Shown one piece after another: positions 36,028-47,738 of a stretch of 64,000 nt of DNA; the first letter of the stretch is position 1, and every line of letters begins with the position of its first letter. The translations under genes were made by a program, and so were the position numbers. Origin of the DNA: Capsicum annuum (Eukaryota; Streptophyta; Magnoliopsida; Solanales; Solanaceae); contig NC_061121.1 in assembly GCF_002878395.1 (NCBI RefSeq), positions 42,633,225 to 42,697,224 on the forward strand, written 5' to 3'. The notes beneath the pieces are model-generated. The model searched no databases. It was not told where the DNA came from and saw only the letters and a list, made by a program, of their open reading frames with translations.

Positions 36028-37203
36028 TCAGGAAGACTTTTCCAGTTCCTTCAACTTTTTCAGTTGCGGAGTTGGCCATATATATCTTGTTTTCGCCTTG
36101 AGTCGGAGCAAAAGCAGCAAACAACTCCTTATTTGCACAAACATAGTGGGTGGCACTAGAATCCATCCACCATTCTCAAGGATTTTCCACCAAGTTTCAT
36201 TCAAACAACATGCACACAGATCGTCCCTTTCTTTCTTGGATTCAGCCATATTTGCTTGGTCCTTGTTTTTGCCTTTCTTTGGGGCATGAAAATCTGTTGA
36301 CTTGTGGCCAATCTTGCCACAGTTAAAGCATTTTTTCATGAATTTCTTCTTAGGTTGATTGCTTTCATGTCTAGCTTTCTTTCGCTTTTTGAAGTTGTTG
36401 TGGTCGTCTTTTACAATATTTGCTCCACTTATTGCAGAATTTCCTTTCGACCTTCTTTTTAAAGCTTTGTTGTCTTCTTCAATGTACACTCTTGCTATAA
36501 GATCTTCGACTGTCATCTCCTTTCACTTATGTTTCAAGTAGTTCTTGATGTCATTCCACATAGGTGGTAACTTCTCTATTATTACCGCAACTTGAAATGC
36601 CTCATTCATAAACATACCTACAATTAAGTTCATGTGAACATTAAGAACATTTTTAATATGTTCAACAAAGGTATTCATCAAACTCATACCTTCTGCGAGA
36701 AGATCGTGGATGATAACTTGTAGTTTTTGGACTTGAGATACAACAGACTTGCTGTCAATCATTTTAAACTCAAAGAATCTTGCAACGAAGAAATTTTTGG
36801 TTCCAGCATCCTCAGTATTGTATTTTCTTTCTAGCTCCCCCCATAACTCTTTTGTCGTCTTCATTCCATTATAAACATTGTATAGTTCATCTTGGAGGCT
36901 ATTTAGAATGTAATTCCTGCATAGGAAATCGAAGTGTTTCCACACCTCCATAACGACAAATTTTTCCTGGTCCAAAGTTCCCTCAGGCACCTTTGGAGCT
37001 TCTTTAGATGTGAATCTTTGAAGACATAAAGTTGTAAGGAAGAATAACATCTTCTATTATCACCTTTTGAAATCAACACCCGTGAATTTTTTGAATTTTT
37101 CTGTTGGTGCCATTGCCTGCGAAGCACTCGTACGACTCATTGTGGCAATATTAGTTGCTGCCACAGTCGTTCCAGTATCATTCACTTGACTGTCAGTAGT
37201 CAT
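36028..37203 (-). pseudogene. copia copy 2 gag, broken
   Basis: The ATG at 37201-37203 starts a UBN2-type gag. MAPTEKFKKFTGVDFKRW is followed by a stop. The frame resumes to LKHK, where another stop stands, then VEDLIARVYIEEDNKAL and a zinc knuckle CFNCGKIGHKSTDF in which the last Cys is Phe. Loss of that Cys should abolish RNA binding by the knuckle. Overlapping frames downstream carry the protease start. Confidence 0.75.
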
Positions 37204-37349
37204 CTTGTTGTCACAACAAGACAGTAAATTTTAGAATATCAAAATACTACTTATAAATTTGCAGCAACTTTAAATACCTCTTGTTTCTAGTTTAACGATG
37301 AAGTTTTTATGACTTTCAATCGTCAACCGAATGACCTCTAACTTGTGAT

Positions 37350-37979
37350 GAATTTTTTTTCTTCAAATTAGATTTTTGGGTACACAAAAATCTGTATTTT
37401 GGCAAAACAACCTCAACACAAGTTCAAGAATAAATCAAGAACACTTATGAAGTTTCCAACACCTTTAACACAAGATCAAAAATGACTTTTCAAAGAAGTG
37501 TGTTTTCAGTATTTTAAAGAAAATTAGATGAAGTAGAAAAAGCCAAGTCATCCGAATTTACGGAGTGTTCTTAAGGAAATAATTCCCCTCAAGTACCTGA
37601 GGTTGTAGAATTTTCCTCCCAGGATAAAATGGCTTAACAATCCGACTGTAGTGGTACCTCAAACGATTGAATTTTCTTCGAACTCACTCAACAGTTAGAT
37701 GATCACACGGAGTATTTTAAAAGACAAGAAATATTTTCAAGTGCAGAAAAATTCATACTAAACTTGTGGGAAAATACAGGTTTATATAGCCATTAAGTGC
37801 CCCTTCCGAAAAGTGGCAATAGTTCACCGGAAAGGTGTATCCTTTCTGAATAGTCATGTTTATCCATTCGAAAGAGTAACAACAGTCATACCTTTTCCTA
37901 AAATAGTGTGTATTTTACTCGAAGAGTTGTCCCTTCCAAGCAACTTTTCATTTTTCATTCACACCAATTGAACCGAACA
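37350..37979 (-). repeat. 5' LTR of copia copy 2
   Basis: The minus-strand start TGTTCGGTTCAATTGG is at 37979. The inner end near 37350 is approximate. It carries the same TATATAAA motif as the partner LTR. Confidence 0.65.
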
Positions 37980-37984
37980 AAGTT

Positions 37985-38640
37985 ATCTTCAAATATTTTG
38001 TATGATCATGAAATTTGATCTTCAAATATTTTTTAACCAGCTTTTGGGAGAAATTACAGTCCACTCACAAAATTTTAATATCTCTTCTTAGTAAAGTTTA
38101 TGTCTGAAAATAACCTAAAGTTTTAAAAATCATAACTTCAAAAACTTAGATTATCAAATTTCAATTTTTTACAAAAATTTATGACTAAACGAGAGGTAAG
38201 TAGTATGTTTACATCAATTTATCCATAACTTTCAAATTACGTTACATTCCAGTTAAATAAAGATCACGACTCTAGTGATCTTTTTTCTTTTGATAATTCA
38301 TGTCTCAACTTTTTCTTTTCCTCTCCTATTGTAATTATGCTCGTGTGGACCCAAAACTTAGAATTAATATAGAAGGTGTGTGTACATATATTTCTTTCTT
38401 GGATGTGACATTTCTATGGTAATCAGTCACTAATGTTGAATTGTTATATTTACATGGATAAGTCAACTAAGGCTCATTTGGTATGATTGAATCACTCTTT
38501 TAGACTAGTCGATTGACATAACTATCAAACAATGCAAACTAGTTAATTAGATATGCGAGGTTGAAAAAATATTAGTATCTACACCTTCACATTTCAGTTC
38601 GTCGAAGTTACCACCTATTGATTAAAATTTCTCTCCTATG
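37985..38640. other. AT-rich DNA downstream of WD40 pseudogene
   Basis: No gene is seen. Some segments (AGCTTTTGGGAGAAATT near 38040) recall miniature transposons, but paired ends were not found. It includes the presumed 3' flank of the WD40 pseudogene. Confidence 0.4.
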
Positions 38641-39231
38641 GTTGTATAGGTCTCTAAACAAGAGACAAGTATATGAAAGCTATCACAAAAACTCTATAGG
38701 CATGGAACCCAAATTTTCCAAACCTTAATATCAAAATCCAAGCTACCACTATACACCTCATAAGAATCTCCAAAACCAAAATTATCTTTACTACTCTTAT
38801 TACTACGACTCTTACTACTACTGATGTTACTATCAAAACTAGCAGTCAAACATTTGACTAGACCTTTTTACCCTTCCAAAAATACCAAACATGAATAACT
38901 TTTTCCAATTCTCTTTTTCCATATTCTCACTGTTTTTTCAGTTGATCCACTACACACCAAATCCGCCACCACAGCTAAACACAAAATGGCCCTTATATGC
39001 CCTCTTAAAGCTCCACTTACAACCATTTTACCACTATCCTTTTCCCATACAATTATGGATCTATCACAAGTACCTAAATATAAAATTGATCCATCTGTGC
39101 TAAGTGCTAAAGCATTTACAGCTGATTTGTATTTTTCTAGTGTTGCCACAAATGTGTGCATGTAGTTTTCCCCTTGTTCTGATCTCTTCCATATTTTGAT
39201 CCTCATGTTTGCCGAACCTATGTATACATAC

Positions 39232-39993
39232 CTACACCAAAATAAAATTAAAAAAAAGAAATAGTAATGACTCATTCGAACGTATTATGATTTATTTGTT
39301 GACTTGACCAAATAGGAAAAACAACGATATCAACATAGCCAAGATCCTTTCACAAGGAGGGCAGGGTGAAGTTTAACCTAACCCGGTCCTACCTTGTTAG
39401 GTAGAGAGACTTCTTTGTTCCTAAAAGAACCTCATCTCAAAGAGAGCAAAAACATACTGCTAACATTTATGAAGTCATATGCAATAGCAAGATAGTAAGA
39501 GAACAGAGGCATATAAGACAACAAACAGTAACAGAAAATTAAGAGTGAGAAGTAGGAACTAGTAAAATAATATACCGAAAATAATAATAGTACTACTAAC
39601 CATAGAGTTCATATACATAATATTTACTACTTGCTTTCTACCCAAATACTTGACTTCCACATTAGATTCAAAATGATCCATCAAATAATCGAATCAAAAA
39701 TAGATTAAAACAACTGTTATCTAGTTCATTTTTTATCCAATCCATTTTGATTCATGCAAACTTTGAGTTAATAGAATCATGACCGATCATTGATTTAACC
39801 TATTTTGATTCCAAGGTCGAGGCGACCCGTCCATTAGAAATAACACCTACTAGCTACTTTTCGATTCAGTCTTCTAAAAAATAGTAATTATCATGAAATT
39901 TCATGATAAAGTTCTCGAGTTCGCTAGTAGAATTTGAAAAACTCCATGATAGGAACTATTTTTCAATTACATAAGTGGATTCTATAAACATAC
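39232..39993 (-). other. intron of WD40 pseudogene
   Basis: 762 bp with donor A|GTATGT and acceptor TTTGGTGTAG|G after a T-rich tract. Removal restores the frame through EYVYIGSANMRIKIW. The exon sequence TATGTTTATAG just inside the donor resembles the TATGTATACATAG at the start of exon 2, so the intron may have arisen from an insertion with a short duplication. It contains a SINE. Confidence 0.7.
39313..39440 (-). mobile_element. SINE fragment (SolS/TS-like) in intron
   Basis: On the minus strand: AAGTCTCTCTACCT, then AACAAGGTAGGACCGGGTTAG, then CACCCTGCCCTCCTTGTGA, and a tail GCTATGTTGATATCGTTG. This order (CTCTACCT..AGGTAGG..ACCCTCCCC..(TTG)n) matches the 3' half of the common tRNA-derived Solanaceae SINEs. 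It is diverged, and the tRNA-like 5' half is not evident. Confidence 0.6.
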
Positions 39994-40726
39994 TCATTTT
40001 TCAATAAAGCTATTATGTTAATGGCATCGTCATGAGCATTCCAAACTTATTTTAGACATTTGAAATTCGAAGTTCTCCATACTTTGAAAGTTCTATCCCA
40101 CGAAGCAGAGTAAAGCAAAAAATTATCTGATGATAAAGCTAAAGCTGAAATTGTATCAACATGATGAACCCATGTACACTTCTTATGTCTATGAATTTTA
40201 ATGTAGTTTTTCACACTGAATAATCTCATAAACCAATCATTGAATGTTGGTAAAGTGGCAATGCACTTGTAATAATTTTCATTGTCATTGTTGTCAATTT
40301 TTCATACGTGAATTTTGTGATCTTGGTGTGCACTGAAGAGTTTATCCCCGATAATAACTATTGATTTGATAGAGCTTTTATTATGTATTTGTGAAACTAC
40401 CTTCGAATAATGATCTTCTCTATTCCATCGGAGAATTTCTCCGTTGAAAGTTCTAGAGTATATGTGTTTTCTGGAAAGTGCTATGCAAAAAATGGAGGAT
40501 GACAGGTGGAGTGATGCACATAAGGTGTTGGATAAAATTTGTGTGTGATTTGAAGGCGGAGTTAAAGAAGGAGCTGATGGTAAACTTGGGTGCGAGTAAA
40601 GCAAAGAGGATTTCGATAATGATGATGATGATGTAGATGAGTCAACATGTATTGGTTCAGATTGATCAGAATCTGTTGATTGAATTTTTCCCATTTTTTG
40701 CACAGAGAGAAAAAGGGAAGCTGTTA

Positions 40727-40738
40727 GATATAAATATA
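40727..40738 (-). promoter_or_regulatory. candidate TATA box of WD40 pseudogene
   Basis: TATATTTATATC on the minus strand lies 24-35 bp upstream of the ATG at 40703. This is close for a TATA box, so transcription would start near the ATG; such A/T motifs are common here. Confidence 0.3.
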
Positions 40739-40744
40739 ATTAGA

Positions 40745-41176
40745 GAGGTGAATGAATGGAACTTTGTTTTTGTTAGCTGTTAATAAAGAATCAAAGATAT
40801 GGTGGGGAAGTGTATTTTAGTAGAATAGTAGGTCTCATTAGCAAACAAATATTTAAAAGATGCTTTATTGATTGGTGACATTTTTTTCTTCTTAGTCATT
40901 TTTAAAAAATGATATTTTTATATTGAGTAATAATTTAATTTTTAAACTTTTTTTATTCTTAATTAGATATTCTTTTCGTTCAAAACAAAATAAATTTCTT
41001 CTAAAGTGTGACATACCCTTTTAAAAAGTTAGTTAATTAAGTTAATCAAGAAGTAATTTGTTAGTAATATCATTTTGTTCTTTTTGGAGTTCGAACTTTC
41101 TTTAAAATTTTAAATACGTAGTTGAAAAAGTAATTAAAGTGAAGAGTAATTTGAAAAAATTAATTAATGTTTCTTC
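40745..41176. other. AT-rich 5' flank of WD40 pseudogene
   Basis: No coding or transposon feature is recognised before the LINE target duplication at 41177. Confidence 0.4.
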
Positions 41177-41294
41177 AAGCTTAGAAAATTTTTTTTTTGG
41201 TAAACTGGGTAATATATTAAAACGATACGAATATAAGCATTCCCACGTTTTGTTAGCCTGGATCAAGCACAAAATAGATTCTAGACCCATTAGT

Positions 41295-44200
41295 TTAGGC
41301 AGCCATACACTGATTAACATATCTTTTATACATAGTTCCTACCATGTCTAACCAGACTATTTTTTGGACAAACACCGGAGGAACTACAAAAAGCTTCCTG
41401 CCTTCAAAAGATTCATCTGTTGCTCCTTCTTTGGATAGAGCATACGCCACTTGTTTTTGTTCCCTAAAACAGTGCTGAAATGTTGGAGCTCTCAACCTTC
41501 TTAATCTTGACCTGCAGTCATCAATAATAGCATCATAGTGAAGGTTACCATTTATAAGCATATGGAGTACTTCCAGTGAATCAATATTTATTTCAACAGG
41601 TAAAATATTATTAGATTCAATAACTTCAAGCGCATCTCTTAAGGCTAACAATTCCATCATATTGTTAGTAGCATTGTGAAAACTATTAAAGAATCCAAGA
41701 ATCCACTCCCCGTTGGAATTCCAAACAATTCCTCCCGTACCTCCCCTACCGGTGTTTAGTCTACATGCCCCATTCGTGTTTAGTTTAAAGAAACCATTCA
41801 CTGGTGGTGTCCATTGGCCATCAATGGTAGTTCTTCTCAAACCCCCAGCACTTTTGTTAATGAGAAGAGCATATTCTGTTGCTTCAGAGTATGCTTCGAA
41901 AAAAGATGGTTTGGAGGAGCGTTTGTTAAAGACATTATTATTTCTTATTTTCCAAATACACCAAAGGCAATATGGGAGTAATTGCTCCCAAGGGATGGTA
42001 CTGTCAAAGTTTTTACCCCTAACAACCGAGAAAATTTTGTGCCAATTTAAAGGGTGAAAATCCAGGGAGGACAACCTGGGATTTTGGGACTTTCTAGCAA
42101 TTTGTACCCAGAAATCAGTAACCAGGGGACACTCATAGAAGATGTAGTTTAGATTCTCAACTCTGAAATTGCAGCATTGACAGGTAGTACTGACAGGTAT
42201 GCCTCTGGTATGAAGGAAGAGGTTTGAGGGAAGGCTGTCGTGGCTGAGAAGCCACAAGAAAAACGTAATTTTATTTAGAAGATTGAATTTCCAGATTTTG
42301 TTCTCGCTCCAATTAGAGTTATTTTCCAAGGGATTTCTTATGGAATTGATAAGATTGTAAGTTGTGTGGCTGGAAAAAAGCCCCAAAGTAGTGAGTCTCC
42401 AAATACTAAAGTCCCTAATAGCTCTTAAATTTAGATGGCAGGTCAACTCAATATTGTTCTTCAAACTAAGGGGAATGTCAATAGAAAGTCTTGAAAAATC
42501 CCAGGAACCATTGACCCATATATCAGCAACTATGATTTTGAGATCCCGAATGGTAAGGGAGCCATGGATAAGCTGTCTTAGAGAAGGGTAGTTTGGAACC
42601 CATTTATCAAACCAAAAGCTAATATCATGTGAAGGACCCAATGAGAAGCTTTCCTACAGAAGGACCAACCTTTGCAAATATTCTTCCAGATTCTAGAGGA
42701 ATTTGGCTTTGGTTGAAAGCGATTTTTACTATACTTTTCATGGATAATTTTAACCCAAAGTTTGTCACTGAAAGAATTGAAACGCCAGGCTAAACCGCAA
42801 AGCATAGTATTATTTTTAATACTAGCTTTGTTAGCACCTAACTCCTCAGAAGTCTTATGGTAAGTGACAGTCCTCCAATTAACTAGGTGCATTTTTTTCC
42901 TCTCAAAACTAGAACCCCAGATGAAGTTTATTTGGGTTCTATCTATAAGCTTCAAGATATTAGTAGGGATGGAAATATACTGCATGACATGGTTGGGGAT
43001 ATTACTCAAGAAATCTTTAGCGAGGGTAGTTCTTCCAGCCATATTGCGGAATTTCGTCTATCACCCCGCCATTTTTTAGGAGATATTATACAATATATAC
43101 TGGAAGTCTCTATTGACAGGTTTTTTTTTTATGAAAAATAGGAAATCCAAGATATTTCCCAAAGGTGTCAGATGCTTGAAAGGCCAGCATATTGGCAAGA
43201 GATTGTCTGTCTTCAGGGGAGCAGGTCCTCGAGAACACTACTTTGGATTTTGTGGTATATACTCTTTGCCCAGAGTGATGGATAAAGCTATTAAGAGTAT
43301 TGGTGATGGTAACACAGTTCTGAATGTTAGCTCTAGCAAACAAGGTGATGTTATAAGCAAAGAACAAGTGAGATATTTTGGTGCCACCATTTGTGATGGA
43401 TATGGGAGTCCAGTTTAGAACATCAACCTCATGGTTGATCCTTCTAGATAGGAGTTCCATACACATAATGAAGATATAGGAAGACATAGGGTCCCCTTAT
43501 CTTATACCACGGGAAGGTTAAAAGAAGGGGGTGCTGTAGCCATTTACCATAACAAATATGGAGGTTGGGGAGATGCAAGACATGATGAGCTTGAAAAGTT
43601 TGGAGGGGAAGTTGAAGAAGTGGAGCACTTGTCTGATAAAGGACCATTCTATTCTATCAAAGGCTTTCTCCAGGTCTATTTTGAGAATTATGTTGGCCTT
43701 TTTTCCCTTTATTTTGGATAAATGAGTGATAAATTCCTGGATCACAATGGCGTTATCACTGACTCTTCTCTTGGGGAGGAAGCTGGCTTGATTATGACTA
43801 ATGATTCTCTCCAGAAGAGGCTTGATTCGATGAGCAATAATTTTGGTGATGATTTTATATTGAGTATTGCATAGGCCAATTGGTCGAAAGTTCTTTAGTG
43901 TTACCACATTCCTGTACTTGGGGATAAGGCAAAGGTATGTTTTATTCACCTTAGTCTCCATTGTACTGGGTACAAAGGTATCTTTGCAGAACTTAAGAAC
44001 AGACTAAACAACAATGTCCCAATACTTCTGGAACCAGAATGGGTGAATCCCATCGGGCCCAAGGGCCTTATTGGGTTTAAAAGAAAAAACAATTATTTTT
44101 ATCTCTTCATCCAAGAGAATAGCCTCCAGAAGGAGGTGATCATATTGATTAATAGAACTATAAGAAGAGGGGTTGGCTTGAGGGTTTAAGGGGGAGGTAA

Positions 44201-45240
44201 AATGGTTAGAGGTATACAAGGAGTTATAATAAGTCCATATGTCATCTTTAACATCTTTATGATTATTAATCCAATTCCCTGACTCAAATTTGAGGGAGTT
44301 GATCATATTCCTTCTCCTTCTATTGATGGTAGAGGCATGAAAGAACTTTATGTTAGCATCTCCCTCCGACAACCATCCTATCCTAGACTTAAGTCATCAA
44401 AACTCATGTTCGTATCTGAGAATCTCGTTAAGACTTTGGATAAGAGAGAGTTCCAAAAAGTAAACAAATGAGCTAATAGGATAGTTGGGAGAGCATTGGA
44501 TACCAGCTAAACGAGTAAGAATTCTTTTCTTCTTCAGAAAGATATTACCAAAGGTTTCCCTGTTCTAAATTTTAATCCTAGTCTGGAAGTGGGAGAGAGC
44601 TAGGATGAGACTAGGTTGGCCATCGATGGATTTCCTGACCATGTTGAGAAAAGTAGGATGGAAACACCACATAGATTTTAACCTGAAGGGCTTGTTGGCT
44701 TAAGGGGGGCTCTTAAAGGCTGCAGGATGATGGGGCAGTGGTCAGAGTGAGTCCTAGGGAGATGAGTAATCATAGAATCTGGGAAAGAATCGATCCAGGA
44801 TTCATTAGCTAAATATCTGTCCAGACTCTCAAGGATAAGGGCTCGCCTATTCCTGTATCTTTTATTAGTCCAGGTATACTTACTTCCTTTAAAGCCTAGG
44901 TCGATGAGATTACTGTTGTTGATACATTATCTACATAGATTAAACCTATAGTTACTGATACTATTACCACCAAATTTCTCTACAGCAGTAAGAACTTCAT
45001 TGCAATCCTCCCCTCCACAACCCAGGAATTAGAGCTCTAGAGGTCAATGTTAGAGGCAAAGTCAGTTAGCTGGTTTCATAGAAGCTTCTTAATCTCTAAG
45101 TCGGTGCTAGCATAAACAAGGCTAAAAAACCACTGAGATGGGGGGTTAGTTACCTAGATCATTGTATGGATAACTTGGGGAGAGACACAGATTTCAGTGA
45201 TGTTTATGTTGTCATCCTTCCACATTAAGACAAGGCGATG
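41295..45240 (-). pseudogene. LINE ORF2: endonuclease, reverse transcriptase, RNase H; inactive
   Basis: In order on the minus strand: the end of the endonuclease with ESLDRYLANESWIDSFPDS and the THSDHCPI motif (44729-44750). Then the reverse transcriptase, with LIPKYRNVVTLKNFRPIGLC, QASFLPKRRVSDNAI and KIDLEKAFDRIEW (43518-43961). The catalytic FADD has become FAYN in LFFAYNITLF (near 43350), removing both aspartates. Then zf-RVT (CQCCNFR...NYIFYECPL, with His changed to Tyr). The last 140 residues are an RNase H fold (KLNTNGACRLNTGRGGTGG, NMMELLALRDALEV, INIDSLEV) whose first Asp is Asn (NTNG instead of NTDG). Stops and shifts occur mainly in the endonuclease and linker. The final 448-residue frame (41295-42641) is intact. 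Confidence 0.85.
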
Positions 45241-46588
45241 TACTGGAGTGGGGCAGAGAGGTCAATCCAATAATAGTAGTGTGATTAGAATCGAATATAA
45301 GGTCTGACTTAGGCTTGGGGTTGATGTCTATCGAGTCAATGGAAGAATTGCTCCCTTGAGTGAGAGGATTACTTTTGCTTTGGGGTTGATTAAGCCCAAT
45401 GTTAGTAGTACCCAATTGACTTTGTTTTCCAGGAGGTAAGGGCCATTTTTTCGATGGTCTAGACTTAGAAGAGGATCCCAGCTCCTTACCTTCATTAAAC
45501 GTGGGCTGGGTCAGTTCATTAGTGACCCCTTTACCTTTGGACTCTATTTTTTGAGAAGCAGTAAACGAACCCGCCGGAGCTGAGTTATGAATAGCGTTAC
45601 CTTTCAATTCAAAAGGATCAAGGAAATTACCTGATTAGGTGTCAAAATATTTGATTTTGGTACCTGTTTCAGAAGCTCCCGTATGTGGAGAAGCCTTTTG
45701 GAATTTATTCTTCTTTTTACCTTTACTAAATGTAACCGTTTGCCAATCGGATTCCTCAGCAGACGTAATTGTTGGCTCCTTAGGAGGAGAATCAGATTCC
45801 GATGAGCTTTTTTAGGGAATCTGATGGGGTCAGCCTACCGCTCCATGGACAAACCGGCCACAAGTCTTGCAAAGAAACCCTTCACCCTCAAAGATGATTG
45901 GTTGCCTGTGACTACCAATAGTGATTACTACACGCAATGACGTCTCCAACGGTACCTGTACACATATACGGGTGCATCTTCCTTTTAGGGTAGAGGAAAT
46001 ACAAGAATCGATTCACAAGAGCTAGCTGATTTCCCTTCCAATTCTTTCCAAAATTTGATGGTCGTAGAACTCGGTTAGGAGATGACGGAGACGTAACCAT
46101 ATAGCTGTGCTTTAGATAATTGACTCAGTAGGAACAAAGTTGGGAACCCATGTTCGTACGGATAAGTAAGAGCCGGCGACGAACCATGGCCTGTCTTGTA
46201 AGACTCTCCGTTGGTTTTCTTCCCATTTAAATTTAACAGTAAAAAATGCCAGCCCTAAATCTATCAAGGCAATTCCTTCCTGCAGTTTTCATAGTTCAGA
46301 TAGCTTTGTTTAAAGATATCTGTGATTTAATTTCTTCCCCACCAATTTTACGATGACGGAGTGCTTCCAGGGGTTATAGAGGCATTTTTTGTCTGCCTCT
46401 GATAGTTGAATTACCCCACTGACAAAACTTTCTTCATTATCAATGGTGATGGGGGTAATTTGGGGTTGAGGATTCGATTGGAGAGTGTTGGTTACTATAT
46501 CTCTAAATGAGATTTTGCTTGGGTTATCAATAGCCATATGGCTAGTTGATGGGTCTGGTGGATCCGGTGGTGTTGCTCTCTCCGACAT
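45241..46588 (-). pseudogene. LINE ORF1 (DUF4283/zinc-knuckle RNA-binding protein), broken
   Basis: The start MSERATPPDPPDPSTSHMA is at 46588. It runs through SEADKKCLYNPWKHSVIVKL, typical of the DUF4283 RNA-binding domain in plant LINE ORF1 proteins. A stop falls near 46310 and the frame continues with FFTVKFKWEENQR and WFVAGSYLSVRTWVPNF. A partial zinc-binding motif GFLCKTCGRFVHG follows near 45870. The C-terminal part (45212-45607) is Ser/Lys/Pro-rich and disordered, and its last codons overlap the start of the ORF2 region. At least three stops or shifts are present. Confidence 0.75.
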
Positions 46589-46704
46589 CTGCGCGTGGGC
46601 GGACTCACTGTAGTTTGAGATTTGGCTTTATAGAGAAAGAAATTAGAGAGAGGGAGTCTTTATCTTTCTGTTAGATAATGTATTAGAATGTTAAGCTTAG
46701 AAAA

Positions 46705-46899
46705 AATTATTCATCTAGGATCATAAAAGAAGTGTCAGAAATTCAACTATTTTAAATTGAAAAGAGTAATTTATAACGCATAAATATTTATAGTTAGTTT
46801 TTATCACAAATATCCTAAAAAACTTCCATTCAATTAAATATCTTTCTATAAATTGAAATAGATAGGGACCATTAAGAACTAATATAGTGATAAAAGGGT
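46705..46899. other. AT-rich spacer
   Basis: Short gap between the LINE and a hAT-like element with no recognised feature. Confidence 0.4.
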
Positions 46900-46907
46900 A
46901 CATGTAG

Positions 46908-47730
46908 GTAGGGCTGGGCATATTTTGTTTAAACAGAAAAAATAAAAAAATCAAATCGAAATTTTAATTTCGATTTGGTTTTTGGATTTTTCGGATCAAT
47001 TTCAATTTTTAATTTTTGAAATTCGATTAAACGATTTGGTTTTCGATTTTTAAAAAAAAATATTTCGGACAAACCGATTAACCGAAATTCTATAAATAAA
47101 TAATATATATATATATATTATTATATATATAATATTTAATATATAATAATATAATATAAATATATAGTTGCAACCCTAATAACTAATATTAAGTAATAGC
47201 ACGCCACATACAACTAACAACATACATCAGTCCAATAGTCGAACAATCGATCGAACCATAGACCGTTGGCGAGATAGTCGTTTGTACAACAATACCAGAG
47301 CTGGTGACCAGACGATTATTGTGGGTTGCAGCCCGCAGTGCCGACTGTGGTCTTTCCGACAGTGACCACTCTTCCGAGTTTCGAATGTTTATGCAAACTT
47401 ACGCATAATAAAGTTATATTATTATGTTAAACTTATGGTTTTATCATTTAGTTTCATCCATATTGATTTATTTATATCTGAAAATAAAAAATAGGTTTGA
47501 ATTATTTAAAAAAAAATCATTAATTTTAAATGTCCAATCATAACAAAGAGAGGTTCACTACTTCAATCTTCAAAATCGAAATAAAAATTCGAAATAACCG
47601 AACCGAATTTGTAGAAATCGAATCGAACTGAATTTATTTCGATTTGGTTACGATTGTCATTTTTGTCAATCCGAAAATCGAAAAACCAAACTGATATTAA
47701 ACTATCAAAACAAACCGAATGCCCAACCCT
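46908..47730. mobile_element. hAT-like non-autonomous element
   Basis: Termini GTAGGGCTGGGCAT and ATGCCCAACCCT are inverted. The 8-bp ACATGTAG flanks both sides (46900-46907, 47731-47738). Subterminal TCGATTTGGTTTTTGG-type motifs face each other. The centre holds an AT-microsatellite (47101-47165) and a more GC-rich, unrelated block (47220-47395) that may be captured sequence. No transposase. Confidence 0.8.
47101..47165. repeat. AT microsatellite
   Basis: TAATATAT-type dinucleotide and near-dinucleotide repeats inside the hAT-like element. Confidence 0.8.
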
Positions 47731-47738
47731 ACATGTAG

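Larger units (their letters stand above)
32052..37979 (-). mobile_element. Ty1/copia retrotransposon, copy 2
   Basis: Same family and layout as copy 1. The 3' LTR is at 32052-32637, the polypurine tract (CATCTGAGGGAT on the minus strand) at 32638-32649, pol and gag at 33198-37203, and the 5' LTR at about 37350-37979, starting TGTTCGG. The right flank is AAGTT (37980-37984), but no matching duplication is found on the left. There the LTR lacks about 45 bp that the other copy has and joins gag of copia B. This suggests a deletion or unequal exchange at the left edge. The element is dead. Confidence 0.8.
38694..40703 (-). pseudogene. JINGUBANG-type seven-blade WD40 protein, three premature stops
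   Basis: Two exons, 40703-39994 and 39231-38694, add up to exactly 416 codons with no frameshift. After a Ser-rich N-terminus, seven WD-type blade ends appear in order: GEILRWN, KIHV-stop, RTFKVWR, MRIKIWK, RSIIVWEK, KTVRIWKK, FDIKVWK. HKKCTWVHHVDTISALALS and LRGHIRAILCLAVVADLVCS are hallmarks of the plant JINGUBANG family, cytosolic propellers; the Arabidopsis founder restrains pollen germination. Stops interrupt codon 134 (the Trp of blade 2; TGA), codon 219 (TAA) and codon 358 (TAA). Full architecture without indels suggests recent inactivation, or errors in the sequence. Start: the ATG at 40703; the ATG three codons on (MGKIQS) is equally possible. Confidence 0.85.
41189..46692 (-). mobile_element. 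full-length L1-type LINE with 12-bp target duplication
   Basis: AAGCTTAGAAAA occurs on both sides (41177-41188 and 46693-46704). On the minus strand the element runs from a short 5' leader at 46692 through ORF1 (from 46588) and ORF2 to a 3' end TATTACCCAGTTTACC followed by an A-tract (41198-41189). At 5.5 kb it has the length of a complete plant L1 with an RNase H domain. Both ORFs are interrupted and the reverse transcriptase active site is lost. Confidence 0.9.

Noticed and set aside
38891..39103. Plus-strand open frame over the WD40 gene
   Set aside because: It is antisense to exon 2 of the WD40 pseudogene and has no domain of its own.
43113..43418. Plus-strand open frame of about 100 codons
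   Set aside because: It is the antisense shadow of the LINE reverse transcriptase.
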